A stretch of DNA of 64,000 nucleotides from Massilia sp. Root133 (lineage in GTDB: Bacteria; Pseudomonadota; Gammaproteobacteria; Burkholderiales; Burkholderiaceae_D), in NCBI RefSeq assembly GCF_001426525.1, contig NZ_LMEW01000023.1:124001-188000 (forward strand). The letters are read 5' to 3'. This document shows, one piece after another, positions 60,201 through 64,000 of this stretch. The notes below the pieces were generated by a model. It did not search any database, was not told where the DNA came from, and worked only from the letters and a program-made list of their open reading frames with translations. Position numbers and translations under genes: made by a program. Numbering within the stretch: the first letter of the stretch is position 1; each line of letters starts with the position of its first letter.

Positions 60201-60758
60201 TCGTACGCGCAGGAAGTGCGCCGGTTCGCCAAGACCAAGCTGAAGGACCTGGAACCGTCGCGCGACCCGCGCATGCTGTGCGGCGTGATCACGGGCGTGC
60301 GCACGCAGCTCACGCAGCGCGGCAAGATCCTCATCGTGTCGCTGGACGACAAGTCCGGCGTCGTCGAGGTCACCATCTACAACGAGCTGTTCGAGCAGCA
60401 CAAGAACATCTTCCGCGAGGACGAGTTCCTGCTCGTCGTCGGCAAGGTTTCGGAAGACCGTTTCAACGGCGGCCTGCGCATCACGGCCGAGAAGGTGTTC
60501 GACATCGCGACGGCGCGCATCCAGTACGGCCACAAGCTGGAGATGGACGTGGCGTGCACGATCGCGCCGGCGAAGCTGGCCGAGATCCTGCAGCCTTACC
60601 GCCACGAGAACGGCCTGCCGGTCAGCTTGCGCGTGACGCCGCAGGGCATCCCGTGCACCCTGCAGCTGGGCGACGCCTGGCGCGTGGCGCCGTCGGATGA
60701 ACTGAAATACGCGCTCGAGCTGCACCTCGGCGCGAAAGAGGTCGCGGTCGAGTATTGA
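57264..60758 (+). CDS. dnaE: DNA polymerase III subunit alpha
   Basis: The replicative polymerase catalytic subunit, 1164 residues, the usual length. The PHP domain opens FTHLRVHTEYSIVDGLVRID. The polymerase active site is in SMPDFDIDFCQEKRELVIQH (the two metal Asp) and LVKFDFLGLTTLTILDRAVN (third Asp). The fingers carry GRGSGAGSLVAYAL and GMQGMLKDARPDRFEDIIAL. An internal beta-clamp motif QVSLF (~residue 935) is followed by the OB fold (LCGVITGVRTQLTQRGKILI). ATG at 57264 gives the normal N-terminus. It is transcribed alone, downstream of repeat copy D. Confidence 0.97.
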   Translation: MTSPIFTHLRVHTEYSIVDGLVRIDDLVAAAVKDQQPAVGVTDLANAFCLVRFYKAARGKGVKPIVGVDAWITNDENRDKPFRLLILCKNKTGYLQLCELVSKAWLTNQYKGRAEIRVEWLEALATSVSTLEPDVPQSNGLIVLSGAQFGDIGQAIDNGDLDKAEACARRWAQLFPGHFYVEIQRAGQPNQEQQVRHSVALANRLGLPVVATHPVQFISKDEFIAHEARVCIAEGEMLANAKRVRRFNEGMCFKSQAEMAELFKDLPGALANSVEIAKRCNVTLTLGKPQLPNFPTPGMTIDEFLVAETKKGLEERLIELYPDPVQREKERPRYEARLEFENNTIIKMKFPGYFLIVAEFIQWGKNNGVPIGPGRGSGAGSLVAYALKITDLDPLKYNLLFERFLNPERVSMPDFDIDFCQEKRELVIQHVKDLYGRDAVSQIATFGTMAAKGAIRDVGRVLDFGYNFCDGISKLIPFKPGKPVSIAEAIEEEPMLKERLENEEEVKQLLDLAQQVEGITRNIGMHAGGVLIAPGKLTDFCPLYTQGGDAGVVSQYDKDDVEAAGLVKFDFLGLTTLTILDRAVNYIRALDPVDKDFELSKLPLTDRPTYKLLTDAKTVAVFQLESRGMQGMLKDARPDRFEDIIALVALYRPGPMDLIPDFCKRKHGEKFDYPDPRTESILSETYGIMVYQEQVMQMAQIVGGYSLGGADMLRRAMGKKKAEEMAEHRAIFRAGAAKDGLTTEKADEIFDLMEKFAGYGFNKSHAAAYALLSYHTAYLKVHHTAAFMAANMSLAMEDTDKIKILVEDSIDMCGLTILPPDVNESQFRFTPEGPPPSVTGKPVKNIRYGLGGVKGAGQGAIEAIIAARESGGRFKDLFDFCKRVDRKQINRRTIESLIRAGAMDCFGIDRAVLLASVAFAMEAAGQAAAAANQVSLFGGDDSDLVAPPDYVKATPWTDRQKLAEEKTALGYYLSGHMFDSYAQEVRRFAKTKLKDLEPSRDPRMLCGVITGVRTQLTQRGKILIVSLDDKSGVVEVTIYNELFEQHKNIFREDEFLLVVGKVSEDRFNGGLRITAEKVFDIATARIQYGHKLEMDVACTIAPAKLAEILQPYRHENGLPVSLRVTPQGIPCTLQLGDAWRVAPSDELKYALELHLGAKEVAVEY

Positions 60759-60787
60759 CGCGCGCCGTGCGTGCTGTGGTAACTAAC

Positions 60788-60805
60788 TGACAAGAAATAT
60801 TGTCA
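60788..60805. other. Short inverted repeat between dnaE and the chemoreceptor gene
   Basis: TGACAA-GAAATA-TTGTCA, a perfect 6-base inverted repeat in an AT-rich stretch 30 bases after dnaE and ~155 bases before the chemoreceptor start. It could be an operator; there is no T-run. Confidence 0.4.
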
Positions 60806-60959
60806 ACTGTGTTGTTGCGCCGCCTCGTTCCGGCGGCAGTGAGCGCTAACATTGATTGTGATTGCAATTGAGACATTGAGTTAGACAATGTTCGTTGGTA
60901 AATATTGATCCACGGATACTTTCCGGGTTTCGGGCGCCGGGATGACGGCGCAGATCAAT

Positions 60960-62576
60960 ATGAAAATCACATTTCGTCAAAAACTGTTCCTCCCTTTACT
61001 GCTCAGTTGGATCTGCCTTCTCGGGGTGTTCACCGTGAACGCGCTGCAGAGCCGCGCGCTTCGCCTCGAGGAGCGCAAGATCCAGCTGTCGAACGCCAGC
61101 GAGATGGCGGTGTCCATCGCCAAGGAATACGCGGCCGCGGCCACTGCCGGCAAGATGCCGGTCGACGAGGCGAAAAAGCAGGTGCTGGACCGTACCCGCG
61201 CGTTGCGCTTCGGGACCAGCGGCTATCTCACCATCTATGACGACAAGACCGTGCTGATGCATCCGATCAAGCCGGAACTGGTCGGTACGCCGCTCGGCCA
61301 GACGGCCGATCCGGAAGGCCACAAGCCGTACGTCGACGGTATCGCCGCGACGCAGGCGGGTCGCGGCGGCTTCATCGAATACCTGTGGGCCAAGCCGGGC
61401 TCGCAAAAGCCCGAGCCCAAGCTGACCTATGTCGAGCCCTACGCGCCCTGGGGCTGGTACTTCATGACGGGCCTGTACATCGACGACCTTGATCATGCTT
61501 TCTACGCGCAATTGATTGCGGCCGCCGGCTGGCTGGCCGTCATCGGCGTGCTGCTCAACGCCCTGGTCTGGATGGTGGTACGCAGCGTCGAGTGCTCGAT
61601 CGGCGGCGATCCGGCCGAGGCCGTCGCCGTCGCGCAGCGCATCGCCGCCGGTGACCTCGGCAGCGACGTGCCCGTGCGTGCCGGTGCCGAAGCGAGCCTG
61701 ATGGCCGCGATGAAACGCATGCGCGACGCGTTGGCCGGCATCGTCGCCGACGTGCGCTCGGGCACGGACCTGATCGCCACGGCATCGCGCGAGATCGCCA
61801 GCGGCAACCTGGACCTGTCGAGCCGCACGGAAGAACAGGCCAGCTCGCTCGAAGAGACGGCCGCGTCGATGGAGGAATTGACGTCGACCGTGAAGAACAG
61901 CGCCGAGAACGCGCGCGAAGCGAGCCGGCTGGCCGATTCCGCCGCCGAGGTGGCGGGCCGCGGCGGCGCCGTCGTCGCGCGCGTGGTCGATACGATGGCG
62001 TCGATCAACGAATCGTCGGGCAAGATCGTCGACATCATCGGCGTCATCGACGGCATCGCGTTCCAGACGAATATCCTCGCGCTGAATGCCGCGGTCGAGG
62101 CCGCCCGCGCGGGCGAGCAGGGCCGGGGCTTTGCCGTCGTGGCGAGCGAAGTGCGCAACCTGGCCCAGCGTTCCGCGACGGCCGCCAGGGAAATCAAGGC
62201 CCTGATCGGCGATTCCGTCGCGCGCGTGGACGACGGCGCGAAGCTCGTGGAGGAGGCGGGCGCGACGATGCAGGAGATCGTTGCGAGCGTGAACAAGGTC
62301 AGCACGATGATCGGCGCGATCAGCAGCGCCACGCGGGAGCAGGGCGACGGCATCGAGCACATCAACCAGGCCATCGCCCAGATGGACCAGGTGACCCAGC
62401 AGAACGCCTCGCTCGTCGAGGAAGCGGCGGCCGCATCGGAAGCGATGCAGGAGCAGGCCGCGAAGCTGGCCCAGGTGGTCAGCGTGTTCCGCGTGGACGC
62501 GGCGCCGGTGGAGACCCGCCTGGCCGCTACGGCGCCGGCTGCGCGTGCTCGCGCAACCCGATCGTTGCCTGCGTAA
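60960..62576 (+). CDS. Methyl-accepting chemotaxis protein with single-Cache sensor domain
   Basis: A 538-residue chemoreceptor. Helix 1 (LFLPLLLSWICLLGVFTVNA, ~8-28), a periplasmic sCache_2-like domain (~30-185: LRFGTSGYLTIYDDKTVLMH, GWYFMTGLYIDDLD), helix 2 (AAAGWLAVIGVLLNALVWMV), a HAMP-like linker and the signalling hairpin with the tip DGIAFQTNILALNAAVEAAR and GEQGRGFAVVASEVRNLAQR. There is no C-terminal CheR-docking pentapeptide. sCache_2 domains often bind small organic acids. ATG 60960 (MKITFRQK) is preferred over ATG 60942. The last 50 bases overlap the convergent glycosyltransferase gene. Confidence 0.91.
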   Translation: MKITFRQKLFLPLLLSWICLLGVFTVNALQSRALRLEERKIQLSNASEMAVSIAKEYAAAATAGKMPVDEAKKQVLDRTRALRFGTSGYLTIYDDKTVLMHPIKPELVGTPLGQTADPEGHKPYVDGIAATQAGRGGFIEYLWAKPGSQKPEPKLTYVEPYAPWGWYFMTGLYIDDLDHAFYAQLIAAAGWLAVIGVLLNALVWMVVRSVECSIGGDPAEAVAVAQRIAAGDLGSDVPVRAGAEASLMAAMKRMRDALAGIVADVRSGTDLIATASREIASGNLDLSSRTEEQASSLEETAASMEELTSTVKNSAENAREASRLADSAAEVAGRGGAVVARVVDTMASINESSGKIVDIIGVIDGIAFQTNILALNAAVEAARAGEQGRGFAVVASEVRNLAQRSATAAREIKALIGDSVARVDDGAKLVEEAGATMQEIVASVNKVSTMIGAISSATREQGDGIEHINQAIAQMDQVTQQNASLVEEAAAASEAMQEQAAKLAQVVSVFRVDAAPVETRLAATAPAARARATRSLPA

Positions 62577-63363
62577 TCTTGTTGGCAGCGCGTTCCAGGA
62601 CGACCTTGCGGTTGCTGGTCTCCTGGTCGCGCTGCGCCTCGCGGTGCCACAGGTGGAATACCTCGGTGGCGAAAGCGCCGTCCTTGCGCCGCACGCCGGC
62701 GTGGAACAGCCGCACGACGAGGTCGGAATCTTCATGGCCCCAGCCCGTGAAGCTCTCGTCGAACCCGTTCACTTTCTCCAGGTCGCTGCGCCAGACGGCC
62801 AGGTTGCAGCTCTTGATGCGCCGCCAGGTGAACTTGCGCGACGTGCGGCCCAGGTCGGGCCAGCGCAGCCCCAGCGGCTGCAGCGTCTTGTTCAGGTCGC
62901 CCCGCAGCCGCCATCCCAGCCGGGTCAGGGGCGCCGTGGCGCTTACATCGATCCCGTCGTCCAGCACCCGGCGCGTCAGGGCCTCCGACATCAGGATGCG
63001 GCTGCCCGACACGAGGCATCCGGGTTCGGCCAGCATTCGATGGCGCGCGATGAAATCGCGTTGCGGGATGCAGTCGCCGTCGAGGAAGACGATGTAGCCG
63101 CCCGTCGCGGCCAGGGTGCCGCGGTTGCGGGCCATCGCGGCGTGAAAACCCTGGTCGGGTTGCCAGACGTGGCGCAGAAGCACCGGTGACGCCGCCGCCA
63201 GCCGCTCCACGCAGGCACGCGTGTTGGCAGTCGAGCCATCATCAGCGATAATGATTTCGAAATTCTTGTCGTTCTGCATAAAACATGCCCGCACCACCGC
63301 CTCCAGCGCGTCGGGCCGGTTGTAGGTGGTGATCACGACCGAGATTGTCTGTGCGTGAAGCAT
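62527..63363 (-). CDS. Family 2 glycosyltransferase with C-terminal galactosyltransferase-like region
   Basis: A 278-residue cytoplasmic GT-A enzyme. TISVVITTYNRPDALEAVVR opens the fold, IIADDGSTANT binds the nucleotide sugar, IVFLDGDCIP carries the DxD-like metal motif, and NGFDESFTGWGHEDSDLVVR is the C-terminal galactosyltransferase-type acceptor motif. It probably builds cell-surface polysaccharide; donor and acceptor are unknown. The start at 63363 was chosen; an in-frame upstream start at 63396 is possible. Its 3' end overlaps the chemoreceptor gene by 50 bases, and it is divergent from an O-antigen-ligase-like gene 130 bases away. Confidence 0.88.
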   Translation of the reverse strand: MLHAQTISVVITTYNRPDALEAVVRACFMQNDKNFEIIIADDGSTANTRACVERLAAASPVLLRHVWQPDQGFHAAMARNRGTLAATGGYIVFLDGDCIPQRDFIARHRMLAEPGCLVSGSRILMSEALTRRVLDDGIDVSATAPLTRLGWRLRGDLNKTLQPLGLRWPDLGRTSRKFTWRRIKSCNLAVWRSDLEKVNGFDESFTGWGHEDSDLVVRLFHAGVRRKDGAFATEVFHLWHREAQRDQETSNRKVVLERAANKITQATIGLREHAQPAP

Positions 63364-63493
63364 AAGGTCCAGTGTACACTCCCATATTTTGGGCACGTCG
63401 CCAAACCTCGACGGTTTTGCGAGGTGCCATCAGGGGCAAGAGTATCCCACAAGAACATCGATGAACAGCAATCCGACGAACACGAGGGAACCG

Positions 63494-64000
63494 ATGCGGG
63501 TCTGGATCGGCACCCTGGCCTTCCTGTTACCCTTTTTGAGCCTCGTCACCTCGTTCGGCGTGAATCTTGCGAGTTTCCTGTTCCTGGCCAGCGCTTTGAT
63601 ATTCTTCAAACCGAGCCGGGATGCGCTCGTGCGCCACTGGCCGCAGGTACGCTGGGTCGTGCTAGCCTTCCTGCTGCACTTCCTGTTCGTGCTCGCGTGC
63701 GCGCTGCTGCGCGGCGAACGGCTCAGCGTGCAGGAAAAGCCGCTGCGCATGCTCCTGTCGGTGAGCGCGCTCGTCCTCGTCGTGGCCATGCGCGCGCCGC
63801 GCCGGGCGCTGTGGTGGGGCGCGAGCGCGGGCGCCGTGGCGGCGCTGCCGTTCATCGCCTGGCAGCGTCTCGTGCTGCACATCGACCGGCCGGGCGGATT
63901 CGTCAATTCGATCACGTTCGGCGACCTGGCGATGCTGCTGGGGCTGCTGTCGCTGGCCGGCGCGATCGACATGCGCGACCGCCCGCGCGATGCGGTGCTG
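63494..64000 (+). CDS. O-antigen ligase/polymerase-like membrane protein, C-terminus cut by window edge
   Basis: The open frame runs off the right edge. From ATG 63494 (AGGGA five bases upstream; ATG 63461 is an alternative) it reads MRVWIGTLAFLLPFLSLVTS, then FGVNLASFLFLASALIFF, with at least five membrane helices in 169 residues (WVVLAFLLHFLFVLACALL, MLLSVSALVLVVAM, LWWGASAGAVAALPFIAW). RPGGFVNSITFGDLAMLLGL is a block seen in WaaL/O-antigen-ligase family proteins just before the large periplasmic loop. It likely joins or polymerises surface glycan on the periplasmic side, in keeping with the neighbouring GT2 gene. The catalytic loop lies beyond the window. Confidence 0.75.
   Translation, partial: MRVWIGTLAFLLPFLSLVTSFGVNLASFLFLASALIFFKPSRDALVRHWPQVRWVVLAFLLHFLFVLACALLRGERLSVQEKPLRMLLSVSALVLVVAMRAPRRALWWGASAGAVAALPFIAWQRLVLHIDRPGGFVNSITFGDLAMLLGLLSLAGAIDMRDRPRDAVL

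Overview
The window is GC-rich, densely coded bacterial chromosome. The rpsU-yqeY-dnaG-rpoD order, a Burkholderiales-type RpoD with a long acidic insertion, TrhO, MipA/OmpV, many c-di-GMP proteins and the general protein character point to a betaproteobacterium of the Oxalobacteraceae, most like Massilia/Telluria. That assignment is inference from gene content; no database search was possible. No phage, IS element, rRNA operon or CRISPR array was seen.

Layout. 1-8.9 kb is housekeeping: aroG (cut by the left edge), ybiB, a BaiN/HI0933-type flavoprotein, the macromolecular-synthesis cluster rpsU-yqeY-dnaG-rpoD with terminators, and a CAU-anticodon tRNA. 8.9-17.6 kb is accessory metabolism and signalling: a membrane protein, a MerA-like flavoprotein, a WYL regulator divergent from a NIPSNAP gene, two tandem diguanylate cyclases whose GGDEF halves are almost identical DNA, a DJ-1/PfpI protein and a small Cys-rich protein. 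17.6-22 kb is a three-gene operon: TonB-dependent receptor, YfiR and CHASE8-GGDEF-EAL. 22-32 kb holds a glycine-zipper protein, a CYP152-type P450 whose last ten codons lie in a dispersed repeat, a CHASE histidine kinase, a cupredoxin-like protein, a Lon-N protein, an EF-hand protein, rhlE and a LOV blue-light histidine kinase.

32-39 kb is an ABC-transporter-dependent O-polysaccharide operon (wzm, wzt, a WbdD-like methyltransferase/coiled coil, a three-module WbdA-like glycosyltransferase). 39.3-53.7 kb is the most striking region. A tightly packed operon encodes a CHASE2 adenylate cyclase, a TPR/beta-barrel protein, a VanZ-like protein and a Crp-like regulator. It is divergent from a FecR protein and followed by a 913-residue DUF4214/RTX surface-protein gene, its type I secretion operon (ABC-HlyD-TolC) and a second DUF4214 gene. 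Three perfect TGTGA-N6-TCACA sites sit in front of the cyclase/fecR pair, the RTX gene and the secretion operon. This looks like a self-contained cAMP-Crp circuit for surface-layer export and is the main candidate for an undescribed system.

53.8-64 kb returns to trhO, two outer-membrane proteins, dnaE, a Cache chemoreceptor, a GT2 glycosyltransferase that overlaps it tail-to-tail, and an O-antigen-ligase-like gene cut by the right edge. A paired inverted-repeat element occurs four times in intergenic positions, three of them between convergent genes.
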